Positions 1-6,409 of a stretch of DNA of 7,610 bases are shown here, one piece after another; within the stretch, counting starts at the first letter, position 1; every line of letters begins with the position of its first letter. Position numbers and translations under genes: made by a program. Source of the stretch: JASFWK01 sp050049355 (lineage in GTDB: Bacteria > Chloroflexota > Anaerolineae > B4-G1 > DUEL01); assembly GCA_050049355.1 (NCBI GenBank), contig JASFWK010000105.1:1-7610 (forward strand), given 5' to 3'. The notes beneath the pieces were generated by a model that was not told the DNA's origin, did no database searches, and was given only the letters and a program-made list of their open reading frames with translations.

Positions 1-130
1 GCGACTCGTTCTGCTGCCGCCTGGAGGACCCCTCCTTATTGCACTCCTGGGTGTCTCCTCCGCCGAATCGCCGGAAGAAGCGAAGAGACAGATCCTCCCA
101 AGAATCATCCGCTTGACGCTCGTCACTCAT
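1..130 (-). CDS. Unknown protein, N-terminal 43 codons only (runs off left edge)
   Basis: This is an open frame from ATG at 130 down to base 1 with no stop. The start is supported by a strong purine-rich ribosome site, GGAGGAGGGG at 147-138, seven bases before the ATG. The start lies inside the end of the Roadblock gene, giving an 8-base overlap that implies translational coupling and a shared transcript. The visible N-terminus begins MSDERQADDSWEDL and is rich in charged and polar residues (Asp, Glu, Arg, Gln, Ser), with an RFFRRFGGG stretch. There is no signal peptide, membrane segment or P-loop in these 43 residues. I do not recognise the family. Because Roadblock proteins often sit beside MglA-like small GTPases, a GTPase-module protein is possible, but nothing visible shows it. 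Confidence 0.6.
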   Translation of the reverse strand, partial: MSDERQADDSWEDLSLRFFRRFGGGDTQECNKEGSSRRQQNES

Positions 131-713
131 CGCCCAACCCCTCCTCCACAGGCTCCCCGGAAAGCAGCCCCAACGCCCGTGCTTGGGCCTGCGTGAGCCT
201 TCCAAATGAGGTAGCCTCTAGCTGCTCGTCAAGAGAACCCGCGCCCAATCCTGTCCGTCGCGCGACCCTGCCCTCCGCTCGCAGCAGGCCACGCAGCTCC
301 TGTACAGTGCGCCGAACGAAGAGCCAGATGACGGCGGAATAGGCGGGAGCTCTCTGCCAGGTAAGGGCCACCAACAGAAAAGGGATGTCCGCAGCAGCCG
401 CCGCGTAGACCTCGTACTGGCCTCCCTCGTAGTGATGCAGGCTGAGCACTGCCCCATCGTTCCAGATTCTGCCCAGGCGCGCAGCAATGGAGACCTCCTC
501 CGCCAGGGTAGAAAGCACCTCATCCAGAAGGTCCTCCCGGACATTGCCCACTTCCGCGAGCACCCCACCCTCCCTATCGATCAGGAAGACGCACTGGGCG
601 TTGGTATCCCGTCGCAGAGCAGCCAACGCATGCTGGAGCGCCTCAGCATACCTGGGAGACAGTGGAAGTCTGCCCGGTTGTCCCTCATTGGTACCCCTAA
701 CCCGTTTAGTCAT
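123..713 (-). CDS. Roadblock/LC7 domain protein (MglB-like)
   Basis: The predicted product has 196 residues and is soluble. Roadblock/LC7 proteins form alpha/beta dimers that bind small Ras-like GTPases; MglB acts on MglA in bacterial polarity. The domain spans roughly residues 22-140: a helix, a strand with the typical IDREGGVLAEVG turn (residues 45-56), a long helix with ELLDEVL-like acidic-hydrophobic spacing, then strands VYAAAAADIPFLLVAL and the closing helix VIWLFVRRTVQELRGLL, which resembles the family's end helix. A charged C-terminal tail of about 55 residues follows. ATG at 713 is chosen; an in-frame GTG at 728 would add five residues, and neither has a strong ribosome site. A 188-base gap separates it from the response regulator gene upstream, while the next gene overlaps its end. 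No GTPase gene is visible in the window, so the partner is inferred. Confidence 0.8.
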   Translation of the reverse strand: MTKRVRGTNEGQPGRLPLSPRYAEALQHALAALRRDTNAQCVFLIDREGGVLAEVGNVREDLLDEVLSTLAEEVSIAARLGRIWNDGAVLSLHHYEGGQYEVYAAAAADIPFLLVALTWQRAPAYSAVIWLFVRRTVQELRGLLRAEGRVARRTGLGAGSLDEQLEATSFGRLTQAQARALGLLSGEPVEEGLGDE

Positions 714-792
714 ACGGAGTGTCCACACGCTATCTCGCGGGCGTATTCACCGTCAGAATACCACAGAACGACCAGGGGGGGATTGCGGGCCA

Positions 793-808
793 GTTACGGT
801 TACGTTAC
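793..808. repeat. Triple GTTAC repeat in the intergenic gap upstream of the Roadblock gene
   Basis: GTTAC occurs at 793-797, 799-803 and 804-808, and again at 884-888. On the minus strand these read GTAAC. The core also forms an imperfect inverted repeat, CCAGTTACG (790-798) against CGTTACAGG (803-811), with two mismatches. It lies about 80 bases upstream of the Roadblock start, in the 714-901 gap between two same-strand genes. Nothing else in that gap looks like a gene, a terminator or a clear promoter. The repeat could be an operator for a dimeric regulator or chance. Confidence 0.3.
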
Positions 809-901
809 AGGGGCTGTCGGCCGATCGAAGTGTGCTAGGTCCAGTCTGTCTGCGCCTGCTGGAGCTGTCGAAGGATACAACCTGTTACCGAGGCAGTGAT
901 G

Positions 902-1738
902 CTACTCGTCGGACTCGGAGAAGTCCTCCTCCGACGGAGGCTCAGGGGGAAAAACATACCCCACCCCACGCACGTTGACGATATAGCGTGGCGAGGCAGG
1001 AACGGGTTCAAGCTTCTTCCGCAGCCGGCGAACGTGCACGCGCACGATCGCCCGAGCTCCCCACGGGTCGGTTTCGTACCCCTGGGCGTTGCGGACCAAC
1101 TCCTGGGGACTGCAGACTCGGTCTGGGTTACTCATCAGGAAAGCCAGCATCTTGAACTCTGTGGGGGTGAGATCGACCGGCTCGCCCCCAACGGAGACGG
1201 AGTGCCGCGCCTGGTCCAGCTCGACATCCTGGACCTCAAGAACCTCCTCTGAGGAGGGAATGGATTGTACCTCCTTCTCCTCTCCTCCTTCAACCGCCAC
1301 CAGTTCGGTCAGAGTCTGCTCCAGGCGATCGACTAGCTCGCGCCGATGCTGCTCTCTCTGCCGCTTGCCAAGTCCATCGTGGATGCTTTCCAGGATCTGA
1401 GGTATGGGGCAGGGCTTGAGCAGGTAATCGTGGGCTCCCCGGCGGATGGCCTGGATGGCGGTCTCCAGGGTACCAAAGGCAGTGAGGAGAATGATGACAG
1501 TCTCTGGTGATCTCTCCCGCACCGCTTCCGTCAACTGGATCCCGTCCATTCCTGGCATCTTCAGGTCGACCACCATCAGGTCAATGGGAGGCTGTTCGTT
1601 CACGACGCTGAGCGCCTCTTCGCCGCTTTCCGCCATGACCACCTCGTATCCTTCCAGCCGAATAACCTCTGCCAGCGAGACGCGAGCGGTCACCTCGTCA
1701 TCTACCACCAGAATACGAGCTGCCTGTTCAGATTGCAT
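902..1738 (-). CDS. Response regulator: NtrC-like receiver plus OmpR-type winged helix
   Basis: This is a 278-residue cytoplasmic transcription regulator. The receiver (residues about 8-122) has the acidic pair D13-D14 (VVDDE), phosphoacceptor D58 in VVDLKMPGMDG, switch T86, Y105 and K108 before P109, so it should accept phosphate. A charged, probably coiled-coil linker of about 50 residues (about 123-168) leads to an OmpR/PhoB winged helix (about 170-263) with LTPTEFKML, the recognition-helix text RVHVRRLRKKLE and the wing VNVRGVGYVF. A 15-residue acidic tail ends the protein. It is longer than usual OmpR regulators (about 230) because of the linker and tail. It starts 11 bases after the kinase stop, with AGGAG and GAGG overlapping or just following that stop, so the two are co-translated and very likely partners. 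Its target genes are unknown. Confidence 0.93.
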   Translation of the reverse strand: MQSEQAARILVVDDEVTARVSLAEVIRLEGYEVVMAESGEEALSVVNEQPPIDLMVVDLKMPGMDGIQLTEAVRERSPETVIILLTAFGTLETAIQAIRRGAHDYLLKPCPIPQILESIHDGLGKRQREQHRRELVDRLEQTLTELVAVEGGEEKEVQSIPSSEEVLEVQDVELDQARHSVSVGGEPVDLTPTEFKMLAFLMSNPDRVCSPQELVRNAQGYETDPWGARAIVRVHVRRLRKKLEPVPASPRYIVNVRGVGYVFPPEPPSEEDFSESDE

Positions 1739-1749
1739 GCCCTCTGCTC

Positions 1750-3444
1750 CTACGTCTTCACCTGAGGTAGTTGCACAGGCAACCGCACGATGAAGGTCGT
1801 CCCCTGTCCTGGCTGGCTGGAGACCTCGATCGTTCCGCCGTGCCGTTCTACGATGCCATAGCTGATGGCCAGCCCGAGCCCCGTGCCATCAACTTTGGTA
1901 GTGTAGAAGGGCTCGAAGACACGGGCAACCTTCTCCGATGTCAGGCCTGGCCCAGAATCCCGGAAAGCCACCAGGATCCATTCTTCATCCTCGGTGAGCA
2001 GCGTGCCCACGCGCAGGCTCCCTCCCTCCGGCATCGCCTCGATCGCGTTGATGATGATATTGAGGAAGACCTGACTCAATTGGTCAGACACGGCCGAAAT
2101 CGCCGGGAGGCCTTTCGCCAGGCGAGTATGAACGCGAATTTGGCTGTGCTGAAGCCGCTTGTCGGCTATGGCGAGAGCGCTCTGCAGCGCCTCATTCACA
2201 TCGGTTTCCACCATCCCGCCGCGCGAGGGGCGGTAGAAGTCCAGCATACGCTGGACGATCTCAATGAGTCGCTCCACTTCCTCCTGCGCCATCGTTAGAT
2301 ACCGCTGTCGCTTCTCGTCGGGCAGCCGCGACATCGCCGAAAGGTGGAGGGTATTGTGGATCGCCTGAAGGGGATTGTTGATCTCGTGGGCAAGGGAGGC
2401 AGCAAGGCGACCAACAGCGGCCATCTTCTCCGCCTGCACCAGCTGCGCCTGCGACCGCTCCAGTTCATGGGCAAAGTCAGTCAACTCGGAATAGAGTTGA
2501 GCATTCTCCACCGCTACCGCGACAGAGCCGGCCATCGTCTGCAGAAGGTCCAGATCCGCCTCGGTGAACGCACCATCCGGCTTGTTGATCACCTCAATCG
2601 CCCCGATAACCCTATCGCGCACAACGAGAGGAACGCAGAGAACAGCCCTGGTCGCAAAATCCGCCCCCTCGTCCACCCGAGGCAGGAAGATGGGATCGTC
2701 CGCGACATCGTTGACAAGGTACGGTTTGCCAGTAGCGACCACGCGGCCGACGATCCCTTCGTCGGGCTGAAGGGTGCGGCCCGTGATCCCTCCCTGTTGA
2801 GGACTGAGCGTCTTGCGAAAGATCAGTTCGCCGGCCTCCTCGTCCACCAGGACCAGAGAGCCAGCCTCTACGTGGAGAATCTCTTGAATGCCCTGCATCG
2901 TGGCAAACAGGACCTCGTCCAGATCCAGGCTTGAGGTGACGGTACGGCTCATTTCGTTGAGCGCAGCCAGCTCCAGGTTTCGCTGGAGCAAGGCCTGCTC
3001 GGTGCGCCGCATCCGCATAATCGCTTCCACGCGAGCTACGAGTTCGCGCGGATCGAAAGGCTTGGTCAGGTAATCATCTGCCCCCATCCCCAGCCCAAGG
3101 GTCTTGTCCGTGACGGAGGTAAGAGCAGTCGTCACCAGGATGGAGGTCTTGGCCAGGGCGACGTCGTCTTTGACGTGGGATATAACCTCATACCCATCCA
3201 TTCCGGGCATCATAATGTCCAACAAGAGGAGATCTACAGGGCAGCCGCGCTCGCACTCGCACCGCAGCTTATCTAAGGCCTCCTCGCCCGAGTTGGCCTC
3301 CAGCACCTCGCAGCCGCCGACCTCCAGCGCATCACGGACGAGGCGGATCATCCTGGGGTCGTCATCAGCAATCAAGACTCTGGGCGAGTCTTCCTGCTCT
3401 TTCGCCACCATTCCCGGTGCCTGCTCTACTGTGATTTCCCGCAC
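1750..3444 (-). CDS. Soluble hybrid sensor histidine kinase, REC-GAF-HisKA-HATPase
   Basis: This 564-residue protein has no membrane segment, so it senses an internal cue. The receiver (about 20-145) has D27-D28-D29, phosphoacceptor D76 in LLLLDIMMPGMDG, T106 and K128. The GAF domain (about 162-318) is followed by a short coiled helix. HisKA carries H353 in SLAHEINNPLQAI, the NtrB-like subtype. The ATPase domain shows the N box (N462, N466), the G1 box D496-S-G-P-G500, the F box FEPFYTTK (510-517) and the G2 box GTGLGL (520-525). All catalytic motifs look intact. Cysteines C62, C64 and C68 cluster just before the third receiver strand. The start is GTG at 3444; the next in-frame ATG is codon 12. 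A hairpin containing the best ribosome site precedes the start. The response regulator gene follows after 11 bases and is the likely phosphate acceptor. The GAF ligand is unknown. Confidence 0.94.
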   Translation of the reverse strand: MREITVEQAPGMVAKEQEDSPRVLIADDDPRMIRLVRDALEVGGCEVLEANSGEEALDKLRCECERGCPVDLLLLDIMMPGMDGYEVISHVKDDVALAKTSILVTTALTSVTDKTLGLGMGADDYLTKPFDPRELVARVEAIMRMRRTEQALLQRNLELAALNEMSRTVTSSLDLDEVLFATMQGIQEILHVEAGSLVLVDEEAGELIFRKTLSPQQGGITGRTLQPDEGIVGRVVATGKPYLVNDVADDPIFLPRVDEGADFATRAVLCVPLVVRDRVIGAIEVINKPDGAFTEADLDLLQTMAGSVAVAVENAQLYSELTDFAHELERSQAQLVQAEKMAAVGRLAASLAHEINNPLQAIHNTLHLSAMSRLPDEKRQRYLTMAQEEVERLIEIVQRMLDFYRPSRGGMVETDVNEALQSALAIADKRLQHSQIRVHTRLAKGLPAISAVSDQLSQVFLNIIINAIEAMPEGGSLRVGTLLTEDEEWILVAFRDSGPGLTSEKVARVFEPFYTTKVDGTGLGLAISYGIVERHGGTIEVSSQPGQGTTFIVRLPVQLPQVKT

Positions 3445-3449
3445 GACTT

Positions 3450-3468
3450 GAGGCTGCTTTCCAGCCTC
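3450..3468 (-). promoter_or_regulatory. Hairpin overlapping the ribosome site of the kinase gene
   Basis: On the minus strand GAGGCTG (3468-3462), loop GAAAG and CAGCCTC (3456-3450) form a perfect 7-bp stem with a 5-base loop. It sits in the 37-base gap between the cold-shock gene and the GTG start at 3444. The best Shine-Dalgarno, AGGAGG at 3470-3465, runs into the 5' arm and is 20 bases from the GTG, so it would be paired when the stem forms. No T-run follows, so it is not an intrinsic terminator. It may lower or switch translation of the kinase relative to gyrA and the cold-shock gene. Confidence 0.45.
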
Positions 3469-3481
3469 CTATCTCACCCCT

Positions 3482-3865
3482 TCAACTCGAGGATGTACGC
3501 TCTTCCTCGTTCATCAAAGCGACCTCCACCGCCTGAGGGCCCTTTCGTCCCTCCTCCACCAGGTAGGTCACCCGCGCCCCGTCAGAGAACTGCTCAGCGG
3601 TTCCCTGGGCAATGCCGGTACGGTGAAAGAAGATCTCGTTCCCGCTGCTTTGGATGATAAAGCCGTATCCCTTCGCCGGATCGTACCATTTGACGACTCC
3701 CTCGTGGGGGCCCGACGACAGATCAGCCTTCCCCCGACAATCCTTGCACAACGAGGGCGGCTCGATGTCGGCTCCACTCTCTTCCAGCCGCCGCTGCTCC
3801 TCCACGGTGAAGACGAAACGCTTTCCACATTCTTCGCAAGTAGCCCACGTATCGCGGTAGGACAT
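3482..3865 (-). CDS. Zinc-ribbon plus cold-shock-domain nucleic-acid-binding protein
   Basis: The product has 127 residues. The N-terminal half is a two-CxxC zinc ribbon, C10-E-E-C13 and C40-K-D-C43, in the style of the short 'probable zinc-ribbon' domains (MSYRDTWATCEECGKRF opening). The C-terminal half (about 55-120) is a cold-shock OB fold: GVVKWYDPAKGYGFI with RNP1 K65-G-Y-G-F-I70, and RNP2 IFFH (78-81). Cold-shock domains bind single-stranded RNA or DNA and act as RNA chaperones; the ribbon may add a nucleic-acid or protein contact. ATG at 3865 is chosen because GGAGG at 3879-3875 lies nine bases before it; an upstream in-frame TTG at 3883 would place that ribosome site inside the gene. 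It lies 41 bases after gyrA and 37 bases before the kinase, so probably in one transcript. Confidence 0.9.
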   Translation of the reverse strand: MSYRDTWATCEECGKRFVFTVEEQRRLEESGADIEPPSLCKDCRGKADLSSGPHEGVVKWYDPAKGYGFIIQSSGNEIFFHRTGIAQGTAEQFSDGARVTYLVEEGRKGPQAVEVALMNEEERTSSS

Positions 3866-3879
3866 TGAAAAAAACCTCC
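3866..3879 (-). promoter_or_regulatory. Ribosome binding site and T7 tract fixing the cold-shock gene start
   Basis: On the minus strand GGAGG (3879-3875) is followed by seven T residues (3874-3868) and CA, then ATG. The 9-base spacing is normal and decides the start. An unstructured U-rich leader should leave the start codon open. Confidence 0.75.
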
Positions 3880-3906
3880 ACAAAGCAAGTAGTCTCTATT
3901 GCTGTC

Positions 3907-6348
3907 TCACGCTGCCTCAGAAGCGGGACGGGGCATAGGGCAGAAGACATCGCTCACCCGGTCTCCCCTACGGAGTGAGATGACCGAATCCCCCTGCGTG
4001 GCACGGCCCTGCCTGGGCGCATAGCCGGCGCGGATGGTCTTTGCCTTCCCCTTGGCCGTGACCAGCACTACTGAGTCGCGCGACTGCACGACGCCAGCCC
4101 CCGCCAAGCCCATCCCAGGCGTGCCGACATGAGCGGCCACCACACCCTTTCCATATCGACCTTGTGTAGGAAACTCAGCCAGGGGGGTCCGCTTGGCCAT
4201 TCCGTCCTCTGCCGCCACGAAGAGATCCGAACGGGCTTGGACCACGACTATACCCACTACGCGGTCCTTATCGTCATCCAACTTGACCCCTCTCACGCCG
4301 CCAGCCGGCAGACCCATTGAGCGGACCTCCGTCTCCTCAAAGCAAATAGCCTGACCGGCATAAGTAACCAATACAACTTGGTCGTCCCCTTCTGTCAGAG
4401 CGACCCAACCTAACTCGTCGTCCTCCGACACGCCCATCGCCGGGAAGCTCTCCCCGCTCACGCCGGGCAGATCCTCCAGGGCGACACGTTTCACTCCACC
4501 CCCGCGCGTGGTCAAGAAGATGTAACCCGAAAGCGAAGAGGGGAGAACCAACGCATCGACCACCTTCTGACGGCGCGTCAGGGCGGTCAGGTCAGCCACG
4601 TGGTCTCCCTCTCCCTCCCAAGCCACTCCCTCCGGGAGCTGGTGCACCGGGTAGGCGACCGCCTCTCCATCGGCAGCGAAAAGGTAGAGGGTATCCTGCG
4701 TGGAAGCACCCAGCAGCGCCAAAGGGGGCTCCTTCACGCGAGAGGGGACGCGTGGGGCCTTCCCCTCATCATCCAAACGCGCCACTCGACCGTCCCGCGT
4801 AACCGCCACCCAAACCGGCAGATCGGGGATCAGGTCCTCGGCACTGACGATCTCCGCCTCCGAACCCACAACTTCGGTGCGGCGCGGATCGCCGTACTCC
4901 TCTTTGACCGTCAGTAGTTCCTCCCGGATCCTCCCCCTGATCCCGGCCGGATCCTCCAGCAGAGAGGTGAGATAGCCAATCTCCTTGCCCTTCTCCTCGT
5001 ATTCATCCTTGATCTTGCGTCGCTCCAGAGCCGCCAGCCGTCTGAGAGGCATGTTGAGGATAGCCGTCGCTTGAGCTTCTGTCAGATCGAAGCGGCGACA
5101 GAGGTTCTTGCGGGCGGTTCTAACGTAGCGGGAGCGACGAATGGTAGAGATGACCTCGTCCAAGTGGTCCAGCGCCACCAGAAGCCCCTCCAGGATATGA
5201 GCGCGCTCCTGAGCGCGTTCTAGTTCATACTGGCTGCGGCGGGTGATGATCTCTCGACGATGGTCCAGGTAGACCAGGAGGGCCCTCTTGAGAGTAAGCA
5301 GTCGTGGCTCCCCGTCCACAAGCGCCAGCAGGATGACACTGAAGGTATTCTCCAGATAGGTCAGGCTGAAGAGATCCGCCAGCACATCCTCAGGATCCAC
5401 CGTCCTGGTCAGCTCGATCACGATGCGCAGTCCGCGTCTATCCGACTCATCCCGCAGGTCGGTGATTCCCTCAATCCGACCATCCCGGACCAGCTTGGCG
5501 ATCCGCTCCACCAAGTTACTCTTCTTGACCTGATAGGGCAACTCGGTGATGACCAGCCGGTGGCGAGAGCGGCTCATCTCCTCTACATGAACCCGGGCGC
5601 GGACCGTGATGCGGCCCCGCCCCGAGCCGTAGGCAAAGGCCAACGCATCCTCCCTCTCCTCCCTGTCCCTGTAGACCAGACCGCCTGTAGGGAAGTCCGG
5701 CCCCTGTATGAACTGCATCAGGTCCTCCACACCGACATCGTCCCGCTGGTTCCAGTTATCCAGCAGGTAGACGAGGGCGTCACAGACCTCACCCAGATTG
5801 TGAGGGGGGATGGAGGTCGACATGCCAACAGCGATGCCAGACGAGCCATTGACCAGGAGATTGGGCACAGCGGCTGGGAGGACCACGGGCTCCTGAAGCG
5901 TATCGTCGAAGTTAGGAGCGAAATCCACCGTCCGCTTCTCGATGTCCTTTAGAAGCTCCACAGCAATAGGGGCCAGACGAACCTCCGTGTACCGCATAGC
6001 CGCAGGACTGTCCCCGTCTATCGAGCCGAAGTTCCCCTGACCGTCCACCAGCGGGTAACGCATGCTGAAGTCCTGTGCCAGCCGCGCCATCGCGTCGTAG
6101 ACGGCGGCATCGCCATGGGGGTGATACTTCCCCAGCACCTCGCCGACGGTGCGAGCCGACTTCTTGTAGGGACCATCAGGACTTAAGCCCAGCTCGTAAG
6201 AGGCGTAGAGGATGCGGCGCTGGACTGGCTTGAGCCCATCCCGCGCATCCGGCAGCGCCCGTGACACGATTACGCTCATCGCGTAATCAATGTAGGCGTC
6301 CTCCATCTCCGCCCGAATGCCCACCTGACGAACAGTACCTATCTCCAT
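3907..6348 (-). CDS. gyrA: DNA gyrase subunit A (type IIA topoisomerase, breakage-reunion subunit)
   Basis: With GyrB, GyrA cuts and rejoins duplex DNA to add negative supercoils using ATP. The 813-residue length is normal for GyrA. The N-terminal breakage-reunion domain opens with DYAMSVIVSRALPDARDGLK and has catalytic Y120 in AAMRYTEVR after R119, with the loop KYHPHGDAAVYD (74-85). The tower region shows ELPYQVKKSNLVERIA (about 269-284), and the gate coiled coil spans about 350-490. The beta-pinwheel C-terminal domain starts near 508 and has a GyrA-box-like QGRYGKG at 729-735. Alanine occupies the position of E. coli Ser83 (here A81), while D85 matches Asp87. ATG at 6348 is preceded by GGGAG and GGAG. 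No gyrB is adjacent. A ParC-type role cannot be excluded because the box is degenerate, but overall similarity favours GyrA. It heads the probable operon. Confidence 0.95.
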   Translation of the reverse strand: MEIGTVRQVGIRAEMEDAYIDYAMSVIVSRALPDARDGLKPVQRRILYASYELGLSPDGPYKKSARTVGEVLGKYHPHGDAAVYDAMARLAQDFSMRYPLVDGQGNFGSIDGDSPAAMRYTEVRLAPIAVELLKDIEKRTVDFAPNFDDTLQEPVVLPAAVPNLLVNGSSGIAVGMSTSIPPHNLGEVCDALVYLLDNWNQRDDVGVEDLMQFIQGPDFPTGGLVYRDREEREDALAFAYGSGRGRITVRARVHVEEMSRSRHRLVITELPYQVKKSNLVERIAKLVRDGRIEGITDLRDESDRRGLRIVIELTRTVDPEDVLADLFSLTYLENTFSVILLALVDGEPRLLTLKRALLVYLDHRREIITRRSQYELERAQERAHILEGLLVALDHLDEVISTIRRSRYVRTARKNLCRRFDLTEAQATAILNMPLRRLAALERRKIKDEYEEKGKEIGYLTSLLEDPAGIRGRIREELLTVKEEYGDPRRTEVVGSEAEIVSAEDLIPDLPVWVAVTRDGRVARLDDEGKAPRVPSRVKEPPLALLGASTQDTLYLFAADGEAVAYPVHQLPEGVAWEGEGDHVADLTALTRRQKVVDALVLPSSLSGYIFLTTRGGGVKRVALEDLPGVSGESFPAMGVSEDDELGWVALTEGDDQVVLVTYAGQAICFEETEVRSMGLPAGGVRGVKLDDDKDRVVGIVVVQARSDLFVAAEDGMAKRTPLAEFPTQGRYGKGVVAAHVGTPGMGLAGAGVVQSRDSVVLVTAKGKAKTIRAGYAPRQGRATQGDSVISLRRGDRVSDVFCPMPRPASEAA

Positions 6349-6380
6349 TCTCCACTCCCTACTATGATCTCAGCACGATA

Positions 6381-6409
6381 ACTATACGTGAAGGTGGGCA
6401 GTCTGTCAA
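6381..6409 (-). promoter_or_regulatory. Sigma-70-type promoter of the gyrA operon
   Basis: On the minus strand TTGACA (6409-6404), a 17-base spacer and TATAGT (6386-6381) form a near-consensus vegetative promoter. Transcription should start near 6374, leaving a leader of about 26 bases before ATG 6348 that carries GGGAG/GGAG ribosome sites. No comparably good promoter is seen in the shorter gaps downstream, which supports a common transcript. Confidence 0.8.

Noticed and set aside
432..978. Two overlapping plus-strand frames opposite the Roadblock gene and the gap
   Set aside because: Low-complexity Arg/Ser-rich products, no ribosome sites, mostly antisense to the Roadblock gene.
2344..2934. 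Plus-strand frame of 196 codons opposite the kinase GAF region
   Set aside because: Antisense shadow of a clear kinase gene, with no domain of its own.
3450..3468. Hairpin considered as an intrinsic terminator after the cold-shock gene
   Set aside because: The minus-strand sequence after the stem has no T-run; it lies directly before a start codon and fits a translational element better.
5260..5952. Plus-strand frame of 230 codons opposite gyrA
   Set aside because: Antisense shadow of a strongly conserved gyrase coding region.
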